Origin: Martinezella lusitana
GTDB lineage: Bacteria; Pseudomonadota; Alphaproteobacteria; Rhizobiales; Rhizobiaceae
Assembly: GCF_900094565.1 (NCBI RefSeq)
Contig: NZ_FMAF01000002.1
Location: 186,001-250,000, forward strand
Direction of reading: 5' to 3'
DNA: 64,000 nucleotides
Numbering within the stretch: position 1 is the first letter of the stretch; the number at the start of each line of letters is the position of its first letter. Below the pieces are notes generated by a model, which searched no databases, was not told where the DNA came from, and was given only the letters and a program-made list of their open reading frames with translations. Of this stretch, positions 1-10,400 are shown one piece after another. A program made the translations under genes and the position numbers.

Positions 1-1
1 G

Positions 2-2071
2 GTCCGGTACGAGACCCGTCACGGCCTTGGCTATTCCGTCTTCTCGAGCGAAGAGGATGGCGTGGCGCTGGAGCTGACCCAGACGGTCGATCGCGAGCGT
101 CCGGTCAAGCTCTTCCGCCTGCGCCTCAGCAACAAGGGCGCGGGCAGCCGGCGGCTGCGGGTATACAATTATGCGGAATGGGTGCTCGGCATCAATCCGC
201 ACAAGACCAAGCCCTTCATCCTCTCGTCGCTGGACGAGGGGACGGGCGCGCTGTTTGCCAACAACCCCTACAGCATCGATTATTCCAAGCGGATCGCCTT
301 CATGGCGGCAAGCGAGGCGCATTCGAGCTTCTCGGCAAGCCGCCGCGAATTCATCGGCCGCCATGGCACGGTGCAGTTGCCGGAGGCCGTCGTCTCCGGT
401 GCGGCACTCTCCAATTCGACCGATCTGGACGGCGATCCCTGCGCAGCTCTTGCCTTCGATCTGACGATCGGGGCCGGCGAGCAGAAGGAGATCTGCTTCT
501 ACATGGGCGACACCGCTTCGCTCGAAGAGGCGCGTGCATTGGTGGCGGATATCCGCAAGGCCGACTTCGATGCGGTGCTTTCGGCGAACCGCGGTTTCTG
601 GGATGATTTCACCGGCCGCGTGAAGATTTCGACGCCGGACAAGGCGATGAACAACATGATCAATGCCTGGCTGCCCTATCAAAGCCTCGGCTGCCGTATC
701 ATGTCGCGCACGGCCTTCTATCAGGCGTCAGGTGCCTTCGGCTTCCGCGATCAGCTGCAGGATACGCTGGCCTTCCTGATGCATGCGCCGGAACTTGCCC
801 GCAAGCAGATCCTGAATGCGGCACAGCGCCAGTTCCGCGAGGGCGACGTGCAGCATTGGTGGCTGCCCGGCAGCGGCGCCGGCGTGCGCACGCATATCTC
901 CGATGACGTCGTCTGGCTGGCCTATGCCATCAACCAGTACTGCACAGTCACTAACGACAGGTCGATCCTGGACGAGGAGCTTCCCTTCGTCGAGGGTGCT
1001 GCCCTGATGCCCGGCACACATGACGTCTTCTATCAGCCGACCGTCTCTGAGGACAAAGCCAGCGTCTACGAACATGCGGCCTTGGCGCTCGATCTCGCGA
1101 TCAAGCGCAAGGGCGGCAACGGCCTGCCGCTGATCCTCGGCGGCGACTGGAACGACGGCATGAACCGCGTCGGCATCCAGGGTCGCGGCGAAAGCATCTG
1201 GCTCGGCTGGTTCCTGGCCGGTACCCTCACCGCCTTCCTGCCCTATGCGGAAGCTCGCGGCGACAAGGAGCGCGTCAAGCGCTGGTCGGATCATCTGCCG
1301 GAACTGCGCAAGGCGCTGGAAACGGCGGGCTGGGACGGCGGTCATTATCGCCGCGGCTATTTCGACGATGGCAGCCCGCTCGGCTCCAGCGAGAATTTCG
1401 AGTGCCAGATCGATTCGATCGCGCAGTCCTGGAACATTCTCTCCGGCGAAGGCGATAAGGCACGCGGCGAGAAGGCGATGAATGCCGTTCTCGACAAACT
1501 GGTGGACGACGACAACCGGATCATCCGGCTGTTCACGCCACCCTTCGCCAAGTCGGCGCGCGATCCGGGCTACATCAAGTCCTATCCGCCGGGCGTCCGT
1601 GAAAATGGCGGTCAGTATACGCATGCGGCCACCTGGGTCGTGATGGCGCTGGCGGAAATGGACCGCGGCGATGACGCCTGGCATTGCTTCGACATGCTCA
1701 ATCCGGTCAACCATGCACGCGATCGTGATCAGGCCGATACCTATCGTGTAGAGCCCTATGTCGTTGCCGCTGATATTTACGGTGAAGGTGAATTGACCGG
1801 CCGTGGCGGTTGGACCTGGTACACAGGATCGGCCGGCTGGCTGTATCGCGTAGCAATCGAGGGCATTCTTGGCATTCGCGTCAAAAACGGCAGACTGTAT
1901 GTTAGGCCGGCGCTGCCTTCGACATGGGACGGCTTTGGGGCGGACCTCGAACTGCCGAGCGGAAAATACCGTATTTCCGTCTCAAAAGCGCCCGATGCTG
2001 AGGGATACTCGGTCACCATAAATGATAGGGCAATCGCCCATCCCGAAGAGGGCTATCCGATCGGACAGTAG
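2..2071 (+). CDS. ndvB: Cyclic beta-1,2-glucan synthase, C-terminal part (5' end outside window)
   Basis: The reading frame is already open at base 2, so this is the last ~690 residues of a much larger protein; NdvB/ChvB proteins are about 2,800 residues. NdvB is an inner-membrane enzyme that makes and cyclises periplasmic beta-1,2-glucan from UDP-glucose. This part is the GH94 (cellobiose phosphorylase-like) domain. It shows the QHWWLPGSGAGVRTHISDD stretch near base 850-905 and GGDWNDGMNRVG near base 1140, whose Asp is the expected catalytic acid. In this family the GH94 region controls ring size by phosphorolysis. opgC follows on the same strand, and ndvA, the exporter of the same glucan, lies about 2.5 kb downstream on the other strand. 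Family and context are clear; only the start is unseen. Confidence 0.95.
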   Translation, partial: VRYETRHGLGYSVFSSEEDGVALELTQTVDRERPVKLFRLRLSNKGAGSRRLRVYNYAEWVLGINPHKTKPFILSSLDEGTGALFANNPYSIDYSKRIAFMAASEAHSSFSASRREFIGRHGTVQLPEAVVSGAALSNSTDLDGDPCAALAFDLTIGAGEQKEICFYMGDTASLEEARALVADIRKADFDAVLSANRGFWDDFTGRVKISTPDKAMNNMINAWLPYQSLGCRIMSRTAFYQASGAFGFRDQLQDTLAFLMHAPELARKQILNAAQRQFREGDVQHWWLPGSGAGVRTHISDDVVWLAYAINQYCTVTNDRSILDEELPFVEGAALMPGTHDVFYQPTVSEDKASVYEHAALALDLAIKRKGGNGLPLILGGDWNDGMNRVGIQGRGESIWLGWFLAGTLTAFLPYAEARGDKERVKRWSDHLPELRKALETAGWDGGHYRRGYFDDGSPLGSSENFECQIDSIAQSWNILSGEGDKARGEKAMNAVLDKLVDDDNRIIRLFTPPFAKSARDPGYIKSYPPGVRENGGQYTHAATWVVMALAEMDRGDDAWHCFDMLNPVNHARDRDQADTYRVEPYVVAADIYGEGELTGRGGWTWYTGSAGWLYRVAIEGILGIRVKNGRLYVRPALPSTWDGFGADLELPSGKYRISVSKAPDAEGYSVTINDRAIAHPEEGYPIGQ

Positions 2072-2096
2072 TGCTTTCCGCACTGTTTTGCTTCGA

Positions 2097-2134
2097 CGAT
2101 CGGGGCCAAAGGGGGAACTCTTTGGCCCCGATCG
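2097..2134 (+). terminator. Perfect 15-bp hairpin between ndvB and opgC
   Basis: The arms 2097-2111 and 2120-2134 are exact reverse complements around an 8-nt loop. No T-run follows, so it may be an attenuator, an mRNA-stabilising structure or a bidirectional stem rather than a classical terminator. It sits 26 bases after the ndvB stop and ends 28 bases before the opgC start. Confidence 0.6.
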
Positions 2135-2162
2135 CATTTGATTGTCGGAACAGGAGAGTTTG

Positions 2163-3377
2163 ATGAACTCGAGGGTGAATATCGACGCGGCTGCGGCAAA
2201 ACGAATGAGTTTGCCAAAGCCTGCGGCGATGCGGGACACTCGGTTGGATGTCCTCAGGGCCTTGGCCCTGATCATGATCTTCATCAATCATGTGCCGGGG
2301 CAGTTCTTCGAGCAACTGACCACGAAAAACTTCGGCTTTTCCGATGGAGCGGAAGCTTTCGTTCTGATCTCCGGAATCTCCGTCGGCCTCGCCTATGGAA
2401 CGAAGTTTCTCCGCGGCAATCGGCTGGCAATGATGTGGAAGGCGGTCAAGCGCGCCTTCACCCTCTATACCGCGCATATGATCACCACCTTCGTGACGCT
2501 GGTACTGTTCATCTGCGGCGCGTGGATCTTCCATCAGAAGGGCCTGTTGTGCGAGGTGAATATCCTCGCGCTGCTGATGGATCCGGGTCGTGGCATTCCG
2601 GCGCTGCTGACGCTCGGGCATCAGATCGGCTACAACAATATCCTGCCCATGTATGGCGCCCTGTTTCTGATGCTGCCGCTGATGATGCTGCTGGAGGCCA
2701 GAAATCCCCTGCTCCTGCTTCTCGTGTCCGCCAGCGTCTGGCTTGTTTCGGGCATCTATTACATCGCGCCGCACACGACACTGCTTGACGGATTCTGGTT
2801 CCTCAATCCGCTGTCCTGGCAGTTCCTGTTCGTCATCGGTTTCGTTGCCACCATGCATGTGAAGCGTGGCGGGCGGATCCTCGTTCATCCCGTGCTGATC
2901 GGGCTCGCTTCCGCCTATGTGCTCCTGTCCTTCATCTGGGTGACCGACAAGCTCTGGGTGATCGGCGATTATCTTGCGACATTCGGCCTGCCGACAGTCG
3001 TCACCGGCTTCGACAAGACGTTCCTGTCGCTGCCGCGATTGCTGCATGTGCTGGCGCTGGCCTATCTGATCATCAGCATACCGTCCTTATCAGCGCTGCT
3101 GCGGCGCTCGGCGAACCATCCGTTGACGATCCTCGGGCGGCATTCGCTCAGCATCTTCGTTGCGGGCACGATCCTTGCCATGGCCGGCCAGGTCCTTCTC
3201 TATGTGACCAACAAGAGTCCCACCGTCGGCGCGATCTATGTCGTCATCGGTATCGCCGCACAGTTCGCCTATGCCTATCATCTCGAGCACAAGCGGCTTC
3301 AGGCGGCTGGCCAACGTCCTGTGAAAGCGCCGGCCGCAGCGATTGCAATGCCCGTGCATTTCGGAAAACGCCGCTGA
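2163..3377 (+). CDS. opgC: OpgC-family glucan-modifying membrane acyltransferase
   Basis: Predicted 404-residue polytopic membrane protein of the OpgC family. The N-terminal LDVLRALALIMIFINHVPGQ with its Arg-His pair is characteristic, and about ten hydrophobic segments follow. OpgC proteins transfer acyl groups, usually succinyl, to osmoregulated periplasmic glucans, making them anionic. The position directly behind ndvB supports a role on the cyclic glucan backbone. ATG 2163 is chosen because AGGAG lies at 2152-2156 with normal spacing; a TTG at 2142 lies upstream of that site. The substituent (succinate or another acid) cannot be told from sequence. Confidence 0.85.
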   Translation: MNSRVNIDAAAAKRMSLPKPAAMRDTRLDVLRALALIMIFINHVPGQFFEQLTTKNFGFSDGAEAFVLISGISVGLAYGTKFLRGNRLAMMWKAVKRAFTLYTAHMITTFVTLVLFICGAWIFHQKGLLCEVNILALLMDPGRGIPALLTLGHQIGYNNILPMYGALFLMLPLMMLLEARNPLLLLLVSASVWLVSGIYYIAPHTTLLDGFWFLNPLSWQFLFVIGFVATMHVKRGGRILVHPVLIGLASAYVLLSFIWVTDKLWVIGDYLATFGLPTVVTGFDKTFLSLPRLLHVLALAYLIISIPSLSALLRRSANHPLTILGRHSLSIFVAGTILAMAGQVLLYVTNKSPTVGAIYVVIGIAAQFAYAYHLEHKRLQAAGQRPVKAPAAAIAMPVHFGKRR

Positions 3378-3463
3378 ACGTTTTGTAGAGGCGCGCTTTA
3401 TGCGCGGCTCAATTGTCTGATTTTTCTTCATAACTTTGTTTGTGATACTTTCGCGAAGGAAGT

Positions 3464-4150
3464 GTGACCGACTCGCAGTACAATTATTACATGGGCTATG
3501 CCGGCAACGTCATCAACGACGACGTCATCTATGACGGCCCGAAGGAACTCAACCAGCTCACCTACAAGTATGATGCCGGCAACGGCTTCACGGCCATTAT
3601 CTCGCTGGAAGATTCCAACTCCTCGGGCGACACCTCGTCCTATGGCGGCGCATGGCAGACCGGCAAGGGCAACCACTATGCTCCGGACGTCGTCCTCGGC
3701 GCTGGCTACACAACGGGTGCCTGGTCGCTGAGGGTCATCGGCGGCTATGATTCCGTCGTCGAGGAAGGTGCCGTCAAGGCCCGTATCGACGCCGACTTCG
3801 GTGCCTTCAAGGCCTTCCTCATGGGTGGCTGGAATACGGACGGCGACAAGCTGAACAAGTATGCAGGCTCCTACCTCAACAGCAACCGTTCCGCCTGCCC
3901 GACCAACGGCGCGGATTGCAGCTGGGCGATTGGGCCTTCTGGACCGGCGCCAGCTATCAGCTGACCCCGAAGCTGCAGGCCAATGCCCAAGGTGGCCTAC
4001 ACCGACTCGAAGATCTTCGCCGCTACCGCAAACGTCGCCTGGCGTCCGGTCAAGGATCTGCTGATCGAGCCGGAAGTCTCCTACACCGATTGGGATGCCG
4101 CCGACCGCGACCAGTGGGCCGGCGTATTCCGCTTTGAGCGCGGGTTCTGA
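3464..4150 (+). pseudogene. RopA-type porin remnant, 5'-truncated with two frameshifts
   Basis: The beta-barrel porin sequence is spread over three frames. Frame one (3464 to about 3905) reads like the middle of a Porin_2/RopA protein, with SQYNYYMGYAGNVINDD and repeated aromatic beta-strand motifs. The homology shifts near 3905-3925 to a frame with DWAFWTGASYQLTPKLQANA. It shifts again near 3990 (a CAAGGTGG stretch that looks like a one-base insertion) to a frame ending in DQWAGVFRFERGF and TGA at 4148-4150. The last residue is the aromatic Phe needed for outer-membrane insertion. The signal peptide and roughly the first 150 residues are missing and no ribosome-binding site is seen. A functional porin is very unlikely unless the assembly contains errors. 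Confidence 0.85.
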
Positions 4151-4223
4151 TCCGATCTCCGTTGGGCGCCGATGTTAACTCCTGGTAGCGCCCAACCGAA
4201 TTGACCTCCGATCAGAAACGCGG

Positions 4224-4264
4224 AAAGGCCCGGTTTTCCCGCCGGGCCTTTCTTTGTTTTTGGT
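4224..4264 (+). terminator. Rho-independent terminator after porin remnant
   Basis: A 10-bp GC-rich stem (4224-4233 with 4242-4251) and 8-nt loop are followed by a T-rich tract. It is probably the original porin terminator, still intact. Confidence 0.85.
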
Positions 4265-4265
4265 T

Positions 4266-4484
4266 GGCTGTGGCTTCTGGATGTAGGCGTCCCCACAGGC
4301 GGGGAGAGGGGATCTGTTCGTGTTTGCGGCACCTGTGGACGGGGGAAAAGGTGCTGACTTTGTTGCGGTAAGCTCCTTCTCCCCGTTTCAACGGGGAGAA
4401 GAGGGTTGGGGTGAGGGGCCAGGCGCAGATTGCGGTGGCATCGCGCTTGCCTGACAAACGTCGTCCGGCCGGAAGTTCGGCAGC
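4266..4484. repeat. Intergenic segment with dispersed rhizobial palindrome
   Basis: No gene is seen here. The segment holds a perfect 12-bp palindrome at 4376-4387/4390-4401 (core CTTCTCCCC...GGGGAGAAG, 2-nt loop), followed by G-rich sequence. Similar palindromes occur at 27226-27247 and 38544-38567, consistent with a dispersed extragenic palindrome family like those common between rhizobial genes. Confidence 0.6.
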
Positions 4485-4516
4485 AAAAAGCCGGGAGAGC
4501 AGTGCTCTCCCGGCTT
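4485..4516 (-). terminator. Rho-independent terminator of ndvA
   Basis: Read on the minus strand: a 12-bp stem (4504-4515 with 4489-4500), a 3-nt loop and a run of T (plus-strand A at 4485-4489), starting 25 bases after the ndvA stop. Confidence 0.9.
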
Positions 4517-4539
4517 CGATCTTGGGCCCCTTGCGAATA

Positions 4540-6309
4540 TCAGGCGGCTTCGTGTTCCGTCGTGTGCGCCTTGCGGACTTCCTCGTCCGTCAGGATGCCG
4601 CTGGCGCGCAGCAGGGCGGCAAAGCGACCGTTACTCTGGCTGAGCTCGCTGAAGCTGCCGTTCTCGATGACGCGGCCGTTGTCGAGGAAGAGGACGATAT
4701 CGGCCTCGCGTACCGTCGACAGACGGTGGGCGATGATGAAGGTCGTGCGGTTCTGGCGCAGGTTGTCGATCGCCGCCTTGACCCTGTTCTCCGTTTCGAC
4801 GTCGAGCGCGCTCGTGGCTTCGTCGAGCACGAGGATCGGTGCGTCCTTCAGGATGGCGCGAGCGATCGCGATACGCTGGCGCTCGCCACCGGAAAGCTTG
4901 TTGCCACGCTCGCCGACACGGGTTTCGTAGCCGCTTTCGCGGGTTTCGATGAAGTCGTTGGCGGCAGCCGCCTGGGCAGCGCGGATCATCTCTTCCTGGG
5001 TCGCGCCTTCACGGCCGAGGCGGATGTTGTCGCTGATCGAGCGGTTCAGCAGCCCGGCATCCTGGAAGACGGTGGCGATGTAGCGGCGCAGCGACCGGCG
5101 CGTCACCTTGGTGATGTCCTGGCCATCGACCAGGATCTGGCCGCCCTGCGGGTCGAAGACGCGCTGCAGCAGGTTGACGAGCGTCGTCTTGCCGGCGCCG
5201 GTCGGACCGACGATGGCAACGGTCTGGCCGGCCTTCACCTTGAAGGAGATGTCGTGCAGGCCCTGGGAGGTGCTTGCAAAGCCGAAGGAAACGTTGCGGA
5301 ACTCGACTTCGCCCTTCACGTCCTTGATTTCCGCCAGGCCAGCCGGCTCTTCGCGTTCGCGAACCGAATCTTCCAGCGTATAGAAGTCAATCAGCTTGGC
5401 GCGTGCCTCGAAAATCTGGTTGGCGAAGTTGCGCAGCTGTTCCAGACGGCCGATCAGCACGTTGGCGAAGGCGATGAAGGTGATCAGCGCGCCAAGGCTC
5501 AGGCTGCCGTCCTGGACGAGCACGGTGCCGATCATCAAGATCGCCATCATGGCAACGGTCGAGGCCGTGCGGTTCAGCGCGCCGGCAAGCGCCCACCAGT
5601 CGAGAACCGGATACTGGGCGGCAAGCAGACGTTCGGTGAACGACTTCAGCGCCTTGGTTTCGGCTTCGATGCGGTTGTAGCTATGCAGCACCGAAACGTT
5701 GCTGATCGAGTCGCTGACATGCGAGAAGACCGTGTTATAGTGACTTTCGACCGAGGTCTGGCCGTCCTTCGTGCGGTTCATGACCATCTGGCCGATGACC
5801 CAGTAGAAGATACCGAGTAGGATGAGCACTGCCGAGAGGCGCAGGTCCATAGCCATGGCAGTCGGGACCATGACGACGAGCGCTACGGCCGTCGTCAGGT
5901 GGTTGCGCATGAATTCGAGCCACAGGCCGAACAGCGCTTCGCAGGCGCGCAGCAGCGTGTTCAGCGCACTCGCCGTGCCGCGCTGGCTGTGCCAGGAGAG
6001 CGGCATGGAAATGATGCGGCTGAAGGCCTCGGTCAACAAGGACGCGCGGCGTCCATGCGCGAGACGATCCGCCTCGCGGGACACGACGATGAAGGCGACA
6101 GCGCTGAAGACGGCAAAGCCGGCCCACAGCATCATGGTCGGCGTCACTGCCTGTTTCTTGGCAATGGCGTCGAAGATGCGGCCGAACAGAACCGGTTCGT
6201 AAATGGTCGTCATCGCCAACGCGATGTTTGCGATCACGACCATCCAGACGCGGTAGCGATACGCGCCAAGATACTTCAGGGCTCTTGCATAGACTTTGAA
6301 CAGCGACAC
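4540..6309 (-). CDS. ndvA: Beta-1,2-glucan export ABC transporter (ATPase-permease)
   Basis: A 589-residue half-transporter of the NdvA/ChvA type that moves cyclic beta-1,2-glucan from cytoplasm to periplasm as a homodimer. The N-terminal ~300 residues form the six-helix membrane domain. The C-terminal ATPase shows Walker A GPTGAGKTT, signature [14 protein letters not shown], Walker B ILVLDEATSALD and the switch His in IIAHRLSTV. The start is GTG 6309 (MSLFKVYARALKYL), with AGAGGG on the minus strand 9 bases ahead; the earlier GTG at 6318 would abut that site. ndvB and opgC lie across the porin remnant on the opposite strand, and expR is transcribed divergently. Confidence 0.95.
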   Translation of the reverse strand: MSLFKVYARALKYLGAYRYRVWMVVIANIALAMTTIYEPVLFGRIFDAIAKKQAVTPTMMLWAGFAVFSAVAFIVVSREADRLAHGRRASLLTEAFSRIISMPLSWHSQRGTASALNTLLRACEALFGLWLEFMRNHLTTAVALVVMVPTAMAMDLRLSAVLILLGIFYWVIGQMVMNRTKDGQTSVESHYNTVFSHVSDSISNVSVLHSYNRIEAETKALKSFTERLLAAQYPVLDWWALAGALNRTASTVAMMAILMIGTVLVQDGSLSLGALITFIAFANVLIGRLEQLRNFANQIFEARAKLIDFYTLEDSVREREEPAGLAEIKDVKGEVEFRNVSFGFASTSQGLHDISFKVKAGQTVAIVGPTGAGKTTLVNLLQRVFDPQGGQILVDGQDITKVTRRSLRRYIATVFQDAGLLNRSISDNIRLGREGATQEEMIRAAQAAAANDFIETRESGYETRVGERGNKLSGGERQRIAIARAILKDAPILVLDEATSALDVETENRVKAAIDNLRQNRTTFIIAHRLSTVREADIVLFLDNGRVIENGSFSELSQSNGRFAALLRASGILTDEEVRKAHTTEHEAA

Positions 6310-6678
6310 GTTGGGCACCCTCTGTGCATAAGCAGAACTAGGAATGTTGCGATGCTACATATCGCTACCTGAACCGGCGATTAACGGAATCCAACGCTGT
6401 TTTTTCACGGGAATTTTCACGTGCCGCGCGCACTCGCGCGAAGGTGACGCTATCGGTCGCCGCAGAAATGTGACAATTTGAGAATGGTTTCGCCACCACG
6501 CTGTTGCGTCGTGCAAATACATCCATTCCAGGTTGAAAGATAAAAATTTCGCCAAAGGCGTTCAATTTTGTGCCGAGCTGAGTATGTTGCCGGCGATCGA
6601 GCGGGTTGCGGGCTTAAGCGGATATCGACCGCAATGTCCGGCCGCCAACAATTCGGGCTGTAAAGCCAAGGGGTGCAT
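6310..6678. other. Divergent ndvA/expR promoter region
   Basis: This 369-bp segment holds no convincing gene. It must carry the promoters of both flanking genes. I found no clear lux-box-like palindrome or sigma-70 pair that I would assign. Confidence 0.5.
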
Positions 6679-7419
6679 GTGACTATCCATTCGTTATTGC
6701 AATTGCTTGTGGTCATTGAAGAATGCAAGCTTACCAAGAATGTCGTGGTCGAACTCGAGCTGGTGCTCCGCTCCTACAAGTTCGACTTCTATGGCCTGTT
6801 GAGGCAGCCGCGGCCGAATGTCGATATTGCCAACTTCATACTTGCGGGTCGTTGGCCCGATAATTGGCCGCGGACTTACGCCAGCAAGAGATATCTGCTC
6901 GTCGACCCGGTGGCGCGCCATCTCGGCCGGGCGCAGCGGCCCTTCCGTTGGCGCGATGCCATGATTGCGCTGAAGGGAGACCCTCTGCGGCGGCGGATGG
7001 AGCAGATGATGGCGGATGCCCGCGCCAACGGGCTCGTCGACGGCTATATCTTCCCTATTCACGGACGCAACGGCCTGCTTGGAAGCATGACGATCGGCGG
7101 CGATGCCGTGGACCTGTCGCCGACGGAGCTTTCCCTTTTCGATGCCGTGGCAAGAAAGGCGTTCTGGAGGCTTCTGGAGCTGCGCGACGAGGCCCAATCG
7201 CTGGAAGAAGCCGCCAAGGGCGACATCAATCTGACCAAGCGCGAAATGGAAGTTCTGAATCACCTCGCCGAAGGCATGACGTCGATCGAGATCAGCAAGC
7301 TTCTGAAAATCTCGAACCATACCGTCGACTGGTACACGAACAGCATCCAGGACAAGCTGAAGGCCCGGAACCGGCAGCATATCGTCGCGATTGCTTTCAG
7401 AAACGGACTTATTCCGTAA
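6679..7419 (+). CDS. expR: LuxR-type N-acyl-homoserine lactone receptor/regulator (ExpR-like)
   Basis: A 246-residue regulator with an autoinducer-binding domain (about residues 20-165) and a C-terminal LuxR helix-turn-helix (about 180-240, LTKREMEVLNHLAEGMTSIE). Expected ligand-pocket residues are present: Trp and Tyr in WPRTYASKRY, the Asp-Pro of LVDP and Trp in FRWRD. No luxI-type synthase is in the window, so it is a solo receptor locally. The location between ndvA and pyc is where S. meliloti carries expR, the regulator of exopolysaccharide and motility (recalled synteny). GTG 6679 is chosen because AAGGGG at 6668-6673 overlaps the alternative GTG 6673. Confidence 0.85.
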   Translation: MTIHSLLQLLVVIEECKLTKNVVVELELVLRSYKFDFYGLLRQPRPNVDIANFILAGRWPDNWPRTYASKRYLLVDPVARHLGRAQRPFRWRDAMIALKGDPLRRRMEQMMADARANGLVDGYIFPIHGRNGLLGSMTIGGDAVDLSPTELSLFDAVARKAFWRLLELRDEAQSLEEAAKGDINLTKREMEVLNHLAEGMTSIEISKLLKISNHTVDWYTNSIQDKLKARNRQHIVAIAFRNGLIP

Positions 7420-7499
7420 TTGAACTTCTCGTGACAAGAAGTTAAGAATTCTCTTCGCGGGTGCAGCATTGCCCGTTTCGATGCCGTGAGGAGACTGCA

Positions 7500-10400
7500 T
7501 TGCCCATTTCCAAAATCCTGGTTGCCAACCGTTCCGAGATCGCCATCCGCGTCTTTCGCGCCGCCAACGAGCTCGGCATAAAAACAGTCGCCATCTGGGC
7601 CGAGGAAGACAAGCTGGCATTGCACCGCTTCAAGGCGGACGAGAGCTATCAGGTTGGCCGCGGCCCGCATCTGGCCCGCGACCTCGGTCCGATCGAAAGC
7701 TATCTGTCGATCGACGAGATCATCCGCGTTGCCAAGCTTTCCGGCGCCGACGCCATTCACCCCGGCTACGGGCTGCTGTCGGAAAGCCCGGAATTCGTCG
7801 ACGCCTGCGATGCCGCCGGCATCATCTTCATCGGTCCGAGGGCCGATACGATGCGCCAGCTTGGCAACAAGGTGGCGGCCCGCAACCTCGCGATCTCGGT
7901 CGGCGTGCCGGTCGTGCCCGCCACCGAGCCGCTGCCTGATGATATGGCCGAAGTCGCGAAGATGGCCGAGGAGATCGGTTATCCGGTGATGCTCAAGGCC
8001 TCCTGGGGCGGCGGCGGTCGCGGCATGCGCGCCATCCGCGATCCCAAGGATCTCGCCAAGGAGGTAACGGAAGCCAAGCGCGAGGCCATGGCCGCTTTCG
8101 GCAAGGACGAGGTCTATCTCGAAAAGCTGGTCGAGCGTGCCCGCCACGTCGAAAGCCAGGTGCTTGGCGACACGCACGGCAATGTCGTTCACCTGTTCGA
8201 GCGCGACTGTTCGGTCCAGCGTCGCAACCAGAAGGTCGTAGAGCGCGCGCCGGCACCTTACCTCACCGACGCGCAGCGCCAGGAGTTGGCTACCTATTCG
8301 CTGAAGATCGCCGGCGCGACCAGCTATGTCGGCGCCGGCACCGTCGAATATCTGATGGATGCCGATACCGGCAAGTTCTACTTCATCGAAGTCAACCCGC
8401 GCATCCAGGTCGAGCATACGGTGACCGAAGTCGTTACCGGCATCGACATCGTCAAGGCGCAGATCCATATCCTCGACGGCTTTGCCATCGGCACGCCGGA
8501 ATCGGGCGTTCCGAAGCAGGCGGATATCCGCCTCAACGGCCATGCCCTGCAGTGCCGCGTGACGACCGAGGATCCCGAGCACAACTTCATTCCGGATTAT
8601 GGCCGCATAACAGCCTATCGCTCGGCTGCCGGCTTCGGCATCCGTCTCGACGGCGGCACGGCCTATTCCGGCGCCATCATCACCCGTTTCTACGATCCTC
8701 TGCTGGTCAAGGTGACGGCCTGGGCGTCTACGCCTGCAGAGACGATCGCCCGCATGGATCGTGCGCTGCGTGAATTCCGCATCCGCGGCGTGGCGACGAA
8801 CCTGACCTTCCTCGAAGCGATCATCACCCACCCGAAATTCCGCGACAACAGCTATACGACCCGCTTCATCGACACGACGCCGGAACTGTTCCAGCAGGTC
8901 AAGCGCCAGGATCGAGCGACCAAGCTGCTTACCTATCTTGCCGACGTCACCGTCAACGGCCATCCCGAAACGCGCGGCCGCCCGACGCCCTCGCCGAAGG
9001 CGGCGGAGCCGGTCTTGCCCTATATCGACGGCAAGGTGCCTGACGGCACCAAGCAGCTGCTCGACACGCTCGGCCCGCAGAAGTTCGCCGAATGGATGCG
9101 CAATGAAAAGCGCGTGCTGATGACCGACACGACGATGCGCGACGGCCATCAGTCGCTGCTTGCCACCCGCATGCGCACCTATGACATCGCCCATGTCGCC
9201 GGCACTTATGCGCGGGCGCTGCCGCAGCTGCTGTCGCTGGAATGCTGGGGCGGCGCCACCTTCGACGTTTCGATGCGCTTCCTCACCGAGGATCCGTGGG
9301 AGCGCCTGTCGTTGATCCGCGAGGGTGCGCCGAACCTGCTTCTGCAGATGCTTCTGCGCGGCGCCAACGGCGTCGGCTACACCAACTATCCCGACAATGT
9401 CGTCAAATACTTCGTCCGCCAGGCGGCCAAGGGCGGCGTTGATCTCTTCCGTGTGTTCGACTGCCTGAACTGGGTGGAGAACATGCGCGTGTCGATGGAT
9501 GCCGTTGCCGAGGAGAACAAGCTTTGCGAGGCGGCGATCTGCTACACGGGCGATATCCTCAACTCCGCCCGCCCGAAATATGATCTGAAGTACTATACCG
9601 ATCTCGCCGTCGAGCTGGAAAAGGCCGGCGCTCATATCATCGCGCTGAAGGACATGGCCGGCCTGTTGAAGCCGGCTGCCGCCAAGGTGCTGTTCAAGGC
9701 GCTGCGCGAGGCGACCGGCCTGCCGATCCACTTCCACACGCATGACACCTCAGGCATTGCCGCTGCGACGGTGCTGGCCGCCGTCGACGCCGGCGTCGAC
9801 GCGGTCGATGCGGCAATGGATGCACTGTCAGGCAATACATCGCAGCCCTGCCTCGGCTCGATCGTCGAGGCGCTGAAGGGCACGGAGCGCGATCCCGGCC
9901 TCGATCCCGAATGGATCCGCCGCATCTCCTTTTATTGGGAGGCTGTCCGCAATCAGTATGCTGCCTTCGAAAGCGACCTCAAGGGACCGGCTTCCGAAGT
10001 CTACCTGCATGAAATGCCGGGCGGACAATTCACCAACCTCAAGGAACAGGCCCGCTCGCTTGGCCTCGAGACCCGCTGGCACCAGGTGGCGCAGGCCTAT
10101 GCCGATGCCAACCAGATGTTCGGGGATATCGTCAAGGTGACGCCGTCTTCCAAGGTGGTCGGCGACATGGCGCTGATGATGGTGAGCCAGGATCTGACGG
10201 TTGCCGACGTCGTCAGCCCGGATCGGGAAGTCTCCTTCCCTGAATCCGTCGTCTCCATGCTGAAGGGCGATCTCGGCCAGCCGCCGTCCGGATGGCCGCA
10301 AGCCCTGCAAAAGAAGGCGCTGAAAGGCGACAAGCCCTATACTGTACGTCCGGGCTCGCTGCTGGCCGAAGCTGATCTCGATGCCGAGCGCAAGGCGATC

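Noticed and set aside
2013..3047. Minus-strand frame opposite opgC
   Set aside because: Gln/His/Arg-rich antisense translation of a clear membrane protein gene.
7260..9743. Very long minus-strand frame opposite pyc
   Set aside because: It lies wholly antisense to an unmistakable pyruvate carboxylase; long antisense frames are normal in GC-rich codon-biased DNA and this one has no family resemblance.
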